Assembly (NCBI RefSeq): GCF_950295315.1
Contig: NC_080172.1
Location: forward strand, 118,765,724-118,829,723
Origin: Erinaceus europaeus
Taxonomy: Eukaryota > Chordata > Mammalia > Eulipotyphla > Erinaceidae
Direction of reading: 5' to 3'
Length of the DNA: 64,000 nucleotides
The number at the start of each line of letters is the position of its first letter. Position 1 is the stretch's first letter. This document shows positions 35,531-47,459 of the stretch, in pieces. The position numbers and the translations under genes are program-made. The notes beneath the pieces are model-generated. The model searched no databases. It was given only the letters and a program-made list of their open reading frames with translations, and was not told the DNA's origin.

Positions 35531-36164
35531 TGCACTTTTTTGATGCTCTGATCATGGTTTTGTAGTGGAGGCAGTACAGCCTCCTCCCTGCTGCCTGAAA
35601 GCCGTCAGCAGGCTTCATCTGAAGATACACTGTGCCCTGTCACAGCCCTGTGCTGAATATGAACTCCCAGGGTCTCAGGTGTGGCCTCCGCTAGGACACG
35701 GGGACTCTGGGTCATGAAGGCAGAGTCACCAGGGGGCAGCATCCAAGATCACAGGCGTCCCCTTTGGGATGAGCAGACAAGCCGAGGTGGGGTCTTGCCG
35801 GAGCCTGAGTGGCAGTCAGAGGCCTAAAGGCTCCAGAGAGCAGTTGACACAGGTGTCCAGCGGACAGGGTTTAATAAGTGCTGTGACAGCAAACATGCCG
35901 GGAACACGGCAAATGCAGAGTTACGGCTGCACACAGGTCACTGCTTTTTACTGGGCTGCTGAGCACGGAGAGCAGCTGCTCAAACACACAATCCTGTGAA
36001 GTCTGTCAGGATGAGAGGCCCCAGAGTGATGCAGGGGGCAGGGCTCATGCTCCTCCTGACTCTGTGTCTTTAAAATGAAGACCCCAAGGCCCTGGATAAC
36101 TTTGTCTTTCCCCTCCTCATGTTTATTTCTCAGTTTGTTGACACCTTTAAAAAGTGGGAAGATG
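35531..36164. other. Non-repetitive-looking stretch, no gene seen
   Basis: Counterpart of 16401-17029. I recognise no coding exon. Confidence 0.4.
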
Positions 36165-36386
36165 AGGCCTGAGCATAGTGCAGCAAGTCACACACACATG
36201 TTACAAAGCACAAGGGCCAGTGTAAAGATCCAGGTTTGACCCCCCCATCGACCTTCAGGGGAGTCGCTTCACAAGCGGTGAAACAGGTCTGCAGGTATCT
36301 TTCTCTCCTCTCTGTTGTCCCCTCCTCTCTTGATTTCTCTGTCCTGTCCAACAACAATAACAACAGCTATAATAACAATAACTGAA
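36165..36386 (+). repeat. tRNA-derived SINE
   Basis: Counterpart of 17030-17265, with its tail directly before the L1 derivative. Confidence 0.7.
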
Positions 36387-37305
36387 GGGGGCGGGGCCAA
36401 GATGGTGACTTGGAAGCAGAAGCTGGTGTGAGTTCAAGCAAGCAGCAGCTTGTGACCTGGGATTCTCTGGATAGGGTAGGATACTGGGCTGTCAGCAGGA
36501 GGGTAAATAAGAGGGTACTCAGGTCGACACCATCACCTCAAATCCATGGGGTCTACAGTCAACAGTATTTATACCTCTTTCCCATATTTGGGAGCTACTC
36601 TCTTCCCTGATCCATATTTCTGGTCCTTTTTCCAGCCATGACATCATCTCCCCAGACAATAACTTGGATCCACTGGCATATCAGATTTCACGCTCAAGGG
36701 AAAATAGAAAAAGGAAAAAAAAAAAAAAACCTAGTGTAGCCACAGGCCCGTTGGAATATAACTGAAATATACTGACTAGCTATCTACAAAATGGAGCCCC
36801 TCCTCCAACTCTTCATCTGCCCTATTCCAGCCTTTAGGTCAATGATTGGTCAATAATTTGTTTGGCTTTATCTTTTAACTCTCTTTTCAGCCACCAGGTT
36901 CCAGATGTTAACATGATGTCAACCAAACTTCCCTGGACAGACAACCCCACCCATGTGTTCTGGAGCTCTGCTTCCCCAGAGCCCCGCCCCACTAGGGAAA
37001 GATAGAGGCAGACTGGGAGTATCAATTGACTTGTCAATGTCCATGTTCAGTGATCAAGCAATTACAGAAGCCAGACCCTCCACCTTCTGTATCCCACAGT
37101 GACCTTTTGTCCATACTACCAGCGGCTTAAAGAATAGGAAAGCTACCCCCCCAAAAAAATAAATAAAAAAAGAATAGGAAAGCTATCAGGGGAGGGGAAG
37201 GGATACTGAGGTCTGGTGGTGGGAATTGTGTGAAGTTGTGCCCCTCTTATCCTATGGTTTAGTCAATGTTTGCTTTTTATAAATAAAAAATTAAACAATA
37301 ACAAC
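36387..37305 (+). mobile_element. ORF-less L1 derivative (5'UTR start joined to 3'UTR)
   Basis: Starts GGGGGCGGGGCCAAGATGG, the best preserved L1-type 5' end in the window. It carries the same 5'UTR-to-3'UTR join as 17266-18160 (near CGACACCATCACCTCAAAT). No ORF sequence. Confidence 0.65.
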
Positions 37306-37735
37306 TATAACAAGGGCAAAAACAAATGCAAAGATGGCCACTAGGAGCAGTTGATTCATAGTGCAGGCCCTCAGCCCCAGTGATAATCCTAGAGGCAAAA
37401 AAAAATGTGGTAAGGTGAGGGGCAGGGCTGTGTCTCAGGAGTTGAGAAAGCATTTTTCATGAGAGAGGCTCTGGCTTCCTTCCTCAGGACCATGTGAGTG
37501 CAGCAAAGGTAGAGATGGTGGAGCCGTGCCCCCCTCCTACTCTCTTTCTCTCTCTCTCTGTCTATGTCTCTGTCTCTCTCTCTCTATCTCTGCATCTGAA
37601 GGCAAACCTGCTGAAAAGAACATGTGAGGGTAGGAGAGATACCCTGGTAGGTATGTAAACAGACTTTTGTGCCTGAGATTCCACAGTCCCTAGTTCAATC
37701 CCTTGTATGACCATAACCTAGACTTAAGCTGATCT
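37306..37735 (+). repeat. tRNA-derived SINE fragments
   Basis: Counterpart of 3656-4060. This copy keeps a GGAGAGATACCCTGGTAGG segment missing from the other two. Confidence 0.5.
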
Positions 37736-38740
37736 TTGGTTTCAAGAACACCCAGCCAAAAAGATCTGTGTACACAGATGTTCATAGCAGCACAATTTGT
37801 AACAGCCCAAACCTGGAAGCAACCCAGGTACCCACCAATAGATGAGTGGCTGAGGAAGTTGTGGTCTGCCAGGATAGCCTGAGGGTGCTTCCTCCTGAGC
37901 AAGTGCTCTCTGGGTTGGAGAGAACTCAACTGGAGCCAATCTAGGCTGCTATGTGGGAGAGGGATCAGGAACTCATGCCAAGCTAATGTCACAGGAGATA
38001 CACTCTGGAACTCTCGGAGCCAGAAAGGAATTCCAAATGTTTTTACTCAAAAAAGCAACTTGCATATATACTAGCCAAGTAGGGTGTAAACAGGGTGTGA
38101 CTAATAGAGGGGGCAGAGCAGGCGAGAATTCTACCACTGAACCACCAATGTCCTGGAGGGAGGGTGGTGCTTAGTTAACAGTAGTTTATGTAAATAGACC
38201 AGTTTTAAGTGGGATTAAACCAATGCCCTGCAGGCATGCCGGTGCTTAGTTAAGCAGGATTAGAGACAGAAGCTTTAAGCCAGGGGAGCTGGTATACTAT
38301 CCAACATTGGTCTATATACAGCATGGAATACTACACAGCTATTAAAAATGGTGCATTCACCTTCTTCATTTCTCCTTGGATGGAGATTGAAGGAATTATG
38401 TAAATTGAGATCATCCAGAAAGAGAAGGATGAATATGGTTTGATCCCACTCATACAAAGAAGTTGAGAACTGAGATCAGAAAGGGAAACACAAAGCAGAA
38501 CATGGACTGGGTTCGGTGTATTGCACCGAAGTAAAGGTCTCTGGGGCAGGGAGCTTTCGGGTCCTGGTGCCTGATGTTGGAGGAGGACACACTAGACTGA
38601 GGATGAGAGTTATTTTGAAACTGAGAAATTTTCACATGTACCAACACTATATATACTGTGAACTATTAATTCCCCAGTGAGAAAAGAAAATAAGGAGTAA
38701 CAAACACAACACACAAATAAAAATAAATAAAGGTGGGGAG
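37735..38740 (+). repeat. 5'-truncated L1 split by a solo LTR
   Basis: 37735-37866 and 38307-38740 together match the continuous L1 fragments at 4060-4635 and 18573-19145. The split falls inside the ORF2 C-terminal frame. Confidence 0.8.
37867..38306 (-). mobile_element. Solo LTR, unit 3 only
   Basis: A 440-bp LTR runs TGCCAGGATA to TATCCAACA on the plus strand. It is flanked by GTGGTC and TTGGTC (5 of 6 bases match), and the empty site is seen in units 1 and 2. It is related in reverse orientation to the LTR at 22244-22710. Confidence 0.85.
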
Positions 38741-39207
38741 ACACTGGTTTCCCTCTGCTGTATGAGGTTAAGCAGCCAGTATGTGGACACAGACACCCAC
38801 CAGGACAGCTCCATGTGAAGATGAGTCTGGGATGTGTCAGGACCCAAACATCCCCACTGGGTGTTTGCAGGAGTCAATTCAAGTTGAAGTTGTCCAGGAT
38901 TCTAGTGAGGCTGGAGAGATGCCTGGGCAGCATCACCCTGAATTCTGGTGAGGAGGCAACCAGGCCAGCACCTTGCTCACTCTCTCTAGGACTGTGATGC
39001 TGGGTTTCACTTGCTTTCACTTCTTTCTGACACTCTCTCAGGGTCTACAGCCCTAGCAAAGCAACTGAACTCCAGCCACTTCTGTAAGCCCCTCATTTTA
39101 AACTGGAATGTTGACACTTACAGGCAGCCCTTGGTTGTACCTCCAAGACAGGTCCAGAAATTAAAGACTCGGTGTTTGCCTCCTGGTAATTAGAGAATTC
39201 TTTAACA

Positions 39208-39654
39208 TGTTGGATTCTTCAATGTCGGGCCTTAGAGCCAGCCCCTTCTCCCCCACCTCCATGCTCCATTACTGACACTGTGGTCTATTTACATAATCAT
39301 TGTTTTGCCTAAAAGATCCCCACCACGTTATCTCCTCAGGGTGTTGCTAATTCAGTTAACTCATTGCAACAGTTGATAAAGACAGTTCCCCCTTCCCACC
39401 ATGCCTTTTGCCTCTCTCCACCCCATTTCCTAGCCATTTCCTAGCCATTTGCCACTTCTGGTTTCTAAGATATAAAAAGCATTGTCTCTGATATATAAAG
39501 GGATTGCATTGCGTTCTTGCCCTGCCTCGAGTTCCTGGTCTCTTCTCTCTCCTGCGTTGCAGAATAAGGAGCAGCAGAGGTTGGCTCCAGTTGAGTTCTC
39601 TCCAACTCAGACAGCATGTGCCCCAAAAGACACACCAGCAACGCTAGCCTGGCA
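39208..39654 (+). mobile_element. Solo LTR
   Basis: Counterpart of 21343-21787 with the same left boundary. GATATAAAAAGC lies near 39470. Confidence 0.6.
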
Positions 39655-39887
39655 CTTCAGTAGACATTCTTTCACACTCCTTGCAGAAGGTGGTGCTCTT
39701 GTCTTTTCCCAACAGACAGATCAGAGGAAGGGCCTCAGACACTGCCTTGTTCAGATAGGTTAAGAACATATTTTAAGAGCAGGAAAGCAAAGGAAAGTGT
39801 GTGCATGGTCACACACTGGGTCTAAGGATGAGGAGCAGAAGGGAAGATTAAGAAAAGACTTGAACACAGAAAACATAGAGGGACTGG

Positions 39888-40105
39888 GTGGTGGCACACC
39901 TGGCTGAGCTCACCTCTGACCATGCAGGAGGACCCAGCTTCAGTCCCTAGCCCTCAGTCCCCAACTGCATGGGGAAAGGTTTGTGAGTGGTGAATCAGGG
40001 CTGCAGGTGTCTCTCTGTCTCTCTCCCTGACTATCATCTCTTGATTTCTAGCTGCTGCTGTCCAATGAATAAATAAAGATAATACAATAAATTACATAAA
40101 AAGAA
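39888..40105 (+). repeat. tRNA-derived SINE
   Basis: Counterpart of 22017-22237, followed by the empty site of the unit 2 LTR. Confidence 0.8.
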
Positions 40106-40214
40106 ACACATAAGTTACCAAAGGAGTGATATAGAGATCTCAAGGAGAGCTTTTCTTCTTTGTCATAAAGTTTCTATATTTGTTCATTAATTTGTCTACT
40201 TCTTTCTTTCCTTT

Positions 40215-40320
40215 TACCACAGTGCCTGTCAGCCCTGGCCAGTGTTGGCTATTGGAGCCTCAGGCTTGAGAGGCTTTTTGCATAACCATTATGCTGCCTC
40301 TCCCACACCAGAGCAAAGAA
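40215..40320 (-). repeat. SINE fragment
   Basis: Counterpart of 22815-22925 in reverse orientation. Confidence 0.45.
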
Positions 40321-40619
40321 AGGTTGGGTTGGTCAGTGATCAGTGAGAGGTTGGGCAATGTTTCATGATGGCCTTTCTGGCCCTTTGCCGTTTGTTCTGG
40401 TCAGTGTTTTGGGGGTGGCCATTGTCCCTGTACATTGTTCACACATCAGGATTCGGGCTGATCAAGCAGCCATCCAATCATGTGTTTTCCTTGGTTTGTA
40501 GCGACCCTTCCTGGTGACTAGGAGTCCCTTGACCTGCTTGCCCTGCTGTTCTTCAGCCAGAATGAATTCACCCCCTCCTTCCTACCATCCCACTTCATGT
40601 TTCCTCATCCACATCAGTT

Positions 40620-40850
40620 CTCTATTTCATTTTCTCCTTTTCAATTTTTAATGTCCTTGTTCTTTATTGGATAAATACAGAGAAATCAAGAGTGAAGGAG
40701 GAAATAGAAGAGGGAGAGAAACCTGTGGTACAGCTGCTCTACTTGTGAGCTTTCCCTGCTGCAGGTGGGCACCAGGGCTTGAACCTGGATCCTCGCACAT
40801 TGTAAGCTCTCTGTTCAACCTGAGCGCCATGGCCTGACCATCACTTCCTA
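40620..40850 (-). repeat. tRNA-derived SINE
   Basis: Counterpart of 23225-23475. Confidence 0.8.
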
Positions 40851-41204
40851 TTTCATGTGACTCAATCTCACTTACTCACAAAGATACAGCTGGGGAGACA
40901 CCTACAAGATCTTGGAAGTGATAAAGGTCACCAGACAGGAAATTTCAGACACTGGCAGCAGATCACGGTCCAGAGGAGGAGCTGGGCTCTGGGATGCTCA
41001 GAATTCTAGGACTCTGGCCACAAAGGTCTAAGATGTCTCTACTCAGGAAATGGAATCTCAGAGAAAATAATTTTCCCAGTGAAGAGGCTTTTCCAGGAAA
41101 GATAAAATCTTCAGCAAGAGGAGTTCTTTCTTTTTCTTTCACTTCCCTCCAACATATCTGTAATACCATTCACAGGGCTTTTCTTGTGCAAGGAAAGAGA
41201 TGAG

Positions 41205-42985
41205 GCTTTTAAATCTATTTTTATTGATTGATTTAATAATTATGGACAAGATTGTTGAATAAGAGAGATACAATTCCACACAGTTCCCACCACCAGAGTT
41301 CCATATCCCCTCCCCTCCATTGGAGCTTTTCTGTTATTTACCTCTCTGGGAATTTGCATCATAATTCTTATGGAGAGCAGAAGCTGTGTGTTCTGGCTTC
41401 TGTAATTGATTCTCTACTGGACATGGGTGTCGGCAGGTAGATCCACACTCCCAGCATGTTTCTGTTTTTCCCTAGTGGGGCAGGACTCTGCAGTTGTGTG
41501 GTTCCAGGACTAATTGTTGAGATTCTCTGCCCAGGGAATTCATGTTAGCCTCATGGTAGCACCTGCAATTTGGTGGCTTAAAAAGCATTAAGATATGAAG
41601 CAGAACTGTTGGGCAGTATGCCAGCTCCCCCCTGCTCCATTGCTTAATGCTGTGTTCTATTTACATAATCACTGTTTTACCTGAGACCCGTCCTGCCTGA
41701 AGGGCATTGGTTTAATCCCCACTGGTTAGATCCCCATTGGTTTAATACTCATTGGTTCTCACTCTCTTTTTGCTCTGCCCCCTCTCCTAGTCACATCCTG
41801 TTTTCCACCATTTAATCCCCACTGGTTCGCACTCTCTTTTTGCTCTGCCCCCTCTCCTAGTCACTTCCTTTTTCCCACCCTGACATTTCCTTCCTGGAAA
41901 TTATAAATGCATATTCTTTTCTGATCAGTAAATATTGAATTGCATTCACACTCATCCATGAGTTCCTGGTCATCTCTCTCTCTCTCTCTCTCACCTGTGA
42001 ATCTAGCCCAGCAGAGAGAGAGAGAGAGAGAAGCAGAAGGACATAATAGTGTTAGAGCAGACTAGCAATGTGATGACTCTTCCATGTGGAGCCAGGCTGG
42101 GGTGGGATCCAGGCAGCATGCATGGAAAAACACATACCCTATTAGCTGGGCTATTACTCAGACCTTGAAGTAATTTTAATAAAGAAAGGAAAGCAGTGCT
42201 AATGAGAAGATAAGACCTTCCTGGCTTGGTGAACAGGAAAACACTTGGCATATAAAATGTGTTACATGTAGAGAGTCATTCAGCACATGATGCTACTTAT
42301 TGGGGAAGTCAGTGTATGCTGGAAGAAGGTTGGGTACTGAGAGCTCATCTTTAAGAGCCAGCCAGACATCATCTTGAGGAATAGACCACAGCCTTAAGCA
42401 ATGGAGCAAAGGGGAGCTGGCGTACTGCCCAACACAGAACAAGTTCTTTAGTAATCAGTGAGGAACCTAAAGGGAAGAATATATTAGATGAGACTTGGGG
42501 TCTCCATTAAGGAAAAAGCTAGTATGTCAATTTTAGGTACATTCCAAGGGGTCCATGACTTTACTAATTTTTTCCTGAGCCTGACAGCCAACATGCAGGT
42601 GAGATAAAGGTGTTGTCTGGCTAGATGGCATCAGAGTTGGAAATAGGAGTAGAAAGCTGTATCAGGGGAGAGAGTGGCTCCCAAATATGGGAAAGGCATA
42701 TAAATACTGTTAACTATAAACCCCACTCATCTGATCTGGGGCCCATATTCAGCACAGGAACCTGTGTAAACTCTGCATCCCTGTCAGTCTGAGCTCAAAG
42801 TCCATGGTCACAGCTGGGAACATTCTAGGCTGTCCTTGTTTCAGGACATGTCTTCCCCAAGTGGCAGAATATGTTGACTCAGCCTCCCTCCAGAAAGTGG
42901 AGCAGCCCCTAGCATTGTTGATCGACACTGAGTGCAATGCCCTGTGAAGGCCCACAGGAAGTTCCACTGTGCTGTTCCTGACAGA
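41205..42985 (-). repeat. L1 3'UTR fragment split by an LTR-derived insert
   Basis: 41205-41606 and 42441-42985 form one minus-strand L1 3'UTR fragment that is continuous in unit 2 across 24220. The insert at 41607-42434 divides it. Confidence 0.7.
41607..42434. mobile_element. LTR-derived insert with inverted termini, unit 3 only
   Basis: 828 bp flanked by a perfect 6-bp duplication CAGAAC (41601-41606 and 42435-42440). The left end TGTTGGGCAGTATGCCAGC and the right end GCTGGCGTACTGCCCAACA are near-perfect inverted repeats, unlike a normal solo LTR. The left 400 bp is a plus-oriented LTR with an internal tandem duplication of about 85 bp (41744-41880) around TTTAATCCCCACTGGTT. A CT/GA tract near 41975-42030 separates it from unrelated sequence and a reversed LTR end. 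Confidence 0.7.
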
Positions 42986-43019
42986 CATGACCAGAGGTGG
43001 CGGAGAGGGGGGTGTATTC

Positions 43020-43213
43020 GAATTCCAGGCCCTTGATGTGGCTTGTATTTGTCTCTGACAATGTTGAGTATGAAATAAACACCATCTCTGCTCCCCAAAT
43101 TTAGTCATATCTTTCCCAGGCCCTTGATGAGGCTTTTATTTGTCTCTGACAATGTTGGTTGTGAAATCCACACCATCTATGCTTCACAAATTTAGTGAAA
43201 TCTTTCCCAGGAC
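43020..43213. repeat. Tandem duplication of about 100 bp
   Basis: Two adjacent copies of the CCCAGGCCCTTGATG...CTCTGACAATGTTG segment. Unit 2 has one copy near 25545-25640. Confidence 0.8.
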
Positions 43214-43622
43214 TTTCACAAGGACAAAACCATGGAGGAATTCTATTTCCTGGGGTAAACATACCACACCAAACCCTTCATGTAGCAGGTAGTGATCACA
43301 GAAACACTGTGGGAAGACTTTTCCATTTTTCAACTAGAAATGTGTGGACTTGAGCCCCATGCAGAGAAGAATGAGGAGGGAAATCGTAATTACCACCATC
43401 ACCATCCTCATTACCAACAGACTCAGTTCTCAACTTGATACTTAATTTTCAGGTAGCTTCTAGGCATGTATGATGTGTGCATGTTTGTAAGCATGTATGT
43501 ATGCATATATATATATGTATAATAGAATGGTCTTGCATATGATAAAACTGAATTTTGGGCTAATAGGATGATTCACAAGGAGCTGAGACATTGGGAAGAG
43601 ACACCAAGCCAGTTAAAGCTGC

Positions 43623-43628
43623 TTTATT
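43623..43628 (-). terminator. Polyadenylation signal AATAAA, PLA2G2A-like copy 3
   Basis: TTTATT on the plus strand in the context GCTGCTTTATTGAGAAGAC, like the signals of copies 1 and 2, about 240 bp past the stop. Confidence 0.6.
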
Positions 43629-43868
43629 GAGAAGACAATCCAAGGAATGCTGCTTCTACATTCTAAGGAGAGAGTAGGACTTGGTTAAGAAGAGTGGGAA
43701 TGGGGAAATTTCCTGCTGCTTAGGAGAAAGGGGGAGATCAGATACACCTGCCCTAGGTTGCAGGCTCCTATCTGGAGCTAGAAGGGACTCTGAGCAGAGG
43801 GGGGTTTGTTCTTCATCTCAGGGTAGGGGCGGGGGCATGGGATGGGGGTGCAAGTTTAGCTAACCCAG

Positions 43869-46808
43869 TCAAATGCGATGATAGTTGAGCTCTGAGCACT
43901 TTGGGGACTTTCCATGGCATTTCCTCTTGCCATAGAATAGATATTTCGTATTGTAAGTTTTCTGATTTCTTGCAAAGCAGTAGGCCACAGCTCTATCGCA
44001 TTCACAGACTTGAGTCTCACAGTCATCTTGGTTCCCTGAAATTGTAAGAGAAGGAACAAGAGGGTGGGGAAATTGTTAATTATATATGGCTTCTTGTGGG
44101 ATCCCAGTGGTCAACAAATACCTCTGACTTCCAGAAGCTTCTGTGGTAGGCAACCCTATCCCAACACCTCAGTCTAGGTAGTTCTGTTGAATGATGACAT
44201 ATTCTGCGCTTTCAGGAATCTGAGACCCTGCTTCTGAGGACAGTAGCAGCTAAGCATGGAGTTCATTGTAAGAGCACTGTTGTTGCCTTGCTAACTTATG
44301 TTCATGGACGAAGGCCCTCAGTCCAGGGGACATGTCATTATTGTGCAGATTATGACAGCCATACCATTCTCTTTGCACTGACTGATCTCTGAAGCTTGTG
44401 TGAATTGACATTGTCAGTGAGCTCCTCAGTGGAATGTACTGGAAAGCTCTGGTAGTGACTTGTATCCTTTCTCCAGGCAGAGACATGTCCATGGGGCAGC
44501 ATGTGTAACTCTGAGCTCCATACTGGGTGACGCTGCCTCAGCTTGGGTACCACAATACAGCTACTGCCAACATGGCAGAGCAGAGGGCTGCTGAAGTCTG
44601 CTGTCTGAGGACAGGCCTGAGGCCCTGGACCCCACTTCTGGGGCCACATTTCTGCCTCCTCTCAGTGAGAGATCTCCCTTCCACCCCACATCAGCTGGTG
44701 CCACATCCTGTTTCTTTCACTGAAGCTGCTGAAGACACATGGCCCACTGAGAGGAGCCTGTGAGCCCAGGCTTTCCAGTGTGGGGCTGGCTCTTGGGGCA
44801 CCCTGAGCAGCCTGTCAGATCCCTTCCCATAACTCCTCCACTCTTCCATTCCTCCTTATATGATGACCTTTCCTAGGTCTTCAGTGCAGAACTTTACAGA
44901 TCAGAAGCTTGAGCACTTTGAGCCCTACAACCCCTTCCAGACCCCTCCCTTATGTTGTGAGGTTCCACCCACTGGGTGTTTCAGAGTGTCCTCGGGATTT
45001 CCCATGGGGTTAGTTCAGTCCGTCACCTCATATCCCCTCTCCTGAACCCCTCCTCCTGGGGGAATTCCTCAGTTTTCCATCTCACACAGTCACATGTTCC
45101 TTAGCCATCCCTCTTCCATGCTGAGACAAGCGCTGCCCAGCTGGGGTGGTTGACCTCACAGGCATCAGGACTCCATGACTGCTCTCCTCACAGCTACCCT
45201 GCTAGAATTTGGTCCAACTTGAATTAATAAGCCCCATCAGTCTTTGGGTTGCTAAAAGCTTCCCCCTACTCCCTTCCCTCTGTGTTAACAATCTGCCCCG
45301 TGACCTGGGTGAGGTCCTCCAGTCTGAGTGGTTCGTGGCTTCGGCTTCACCGCTAAAGGAGGAATGTCGGGCCCCTCCATAGGCACAGTCTACACTCCTC
45401 CAACATCCCTAGGCTCTGCTTCCCTTGACAACTTCCCCTCTGCTCAGTTCCTTGTGCACTTCTGTTTCCTTGCAGTTCCTGGATGGCTGTCTCTCCCGCT
45501 GGTGAAGCCAGCATGTCCTGTCTGAAAACAACCTTCAACTGCTCTCCCCTCCTCTCCTGTCCTAGGGAAGCTTCCAAAACTTAGACTTCATGACCTTCAG
45601 GAAGTGCCTTGAACTAAGGCCCTGTGAAGATCCCTCTCTTCTTATTTCCTGGCTGATAACCTTTTTTTTTTTTTTTTTTTTTTTTTTTACAGAGCACTGC
45701 TTAGCTCTGGCTTTAGTTCACAGCTATGAGTCTCCTTCCATAACATTTTTACCATCCCCCCCATTTAGGCACAATATGTACTACATATGAGACTGGATTC
45801 CTTAGTCTTTATTTATATATTATTTGTACTGTCTGTTCAGAAATATATCTTTATTAAGAAAGAGCCAGAACCAAGGCCCGCTCAGTTGTGTCTTATTATT
45901 GTGATGGACATGTAACCTGGAGCCTCAGAATTTTTCTGTGGTTATCATGCTAACTCTCCAGGCCATATATATACAGATTTTCAGTTCCAACTTAGCTAAG
46001 AGCATGTGAGACCACTGTCTTCTGTCTCTCTCTCTGTCTCAGCACATTGTCCACTACACTGGACTCTACACACAGACGGGGAAACAGGGCATCAGGGGAA
46101 CTCATCCTTACCACAGATGATATATTTATCAAAGTATTCAGCATCATAGTCTTGAAGTTTGGGCCAGCATCCAAGTTTTTCCAGACGATCATAACAGCAG
46201 TCATGAATAGCACAGCACCTGTTGGCATAGCCCCTATCAGGATTCCCATCAACCTGAGGTCACAAGTTCTTCCCCTTGGCTCTAGGAAGTGACCCTGTGT
46301 CTGTGACATGACCTAGAGTAGAGTCTCCCCCATGCTTGCAGCCTTTCTTCTGGGCCCTCCTGGGATCAGTGCTGTGCTCAGTCCTGCAGGGTCCGCATGA
46401 GCACTGGCAAGGGCGGCCAGGGCCTTACCAGTCTGTTGCATCCAGGGGGGCTCCTCTTCCTCCCCAGCCACAGTGGCAGCCATAGAAGCCATAAGCAGAT
46501 GCTGCTTCCTTTCCAGTTATCTTCCAGATCATTTCTTCAAAATTCCACAAGGCCCCATCGGCCCTCAGCAGACCTGGCAGGAAATTGTCCCATGATGAGG
46601 GTGAGGGGGACTGAGTCCCTCATAACTTCCATAGTCTCTCCTGCCCCCTCCCACAGAGGACTCTTCCTGCAGGAGAAAGGCCTGCAGCCACAACAGACAG
46701 GAAGGTCCTGATGAAGGCCTGTTTCTTTCCATGGGCTGCCCCCTGCACCCTAGGGCAGGGCCTGTTCTTACCAAAGGCTGAGATCGCTGCCAACAGCAAG
46801 ACCTTCAT
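43869..46808 (-). CDS. PLA2G2A: Secreted phospholipase A2 group IIA-like, copy 3 (canonical catalytic residues)
   Basis: Coding exons are 46772-46808, 46429-46573, 46112-46218 and 43869-44035, GT-AG bordered, in one open frame of 151 residues. The signal peptide is [13 protein letters not shown]. The calcium loop [11 protein letters not shown] and active-site block CCAIHDCC match active sPLA2s, so calcium-dependent hydrolysis of the sn-2 ester is expected. All 14 cysteines are kept. The DATDWCC and RLEKLGC stretches also recall groups IID and IIE, so its place within group II is open. Relative to copies 1 and 2 the stop has become Ser (TGA to TCA), adding an eight-residue tail (SELNYHRI). My count gives a mature charge near -1, against about +6 and +9 in copies 1 and 2. 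It is the most diverged of the three and lies outermost in transcriptional order. Confidence 0.9.
45661..45960 (-). repeat. SINE pair with long poly-T in intron 3 of copy 3
   Basis: A run of about 29 T (45661-45689) is followed by ACAGAGCACTGCTTAGCTC, the reverse end of a hedgehog-type SINE. A more degraded SINE follows at 45800-45960. Absent from copies 1 and 2. Confidence 0.6.
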
Positions 46809-47459
46809 GCTGAGCCTTCTGGAGGAGAATCACATGCTGGTTAGCCTGACTCCTCTCCCAGGTGGAGATGGAGATGGCATCTGCTCTGTGTCCTGCTGTC
46901 CCTCAGGAGACTCCAGGGAACAGGCAGGCAGGAGCCCCACCCCCAGACTGTGTGCAGGTGACCCCCTCATCTCACACAGAGAACACAAGGCGACAGCCCG
47001 TGGAGACCCCCTGGACCACCCCAAGCCAGAGCTTTTTCAAACTGGTCCTTTCCCAGATTTGGAAATACTGATTTTAGAAATTTGTTGATCTACCTCTTGA
47101 CAACTCTTGCTTGTTCCCACATTGCAATTATGTGTGGAAAAGTCACCTCTGAGCTGTCACCCCTGTATTTTTTTTTTTTCAGATGTCACCCAGCAGCCTT
47201 CTTTGAAAAACTGTAAAAGACCTGACACATATACACATGCCCAGATATATGCCTGCAGACACACTCTTGAGTTCAATCCCCAGTGCATACTTCACTCCTG
47301 GTAAAAGCAGATCACATGAGTGCAACCTTGTCAGAACAAGCAAGCCCCCCCACACCCATACATACACACTCTCTCTTTCTTTTCCTCTCTCTCTGTTTTC
47401 AAAGCATAGGAAGTTATATGAACACAAAAAGTGTCAATTCTGGACACAAACCTTCAGAG

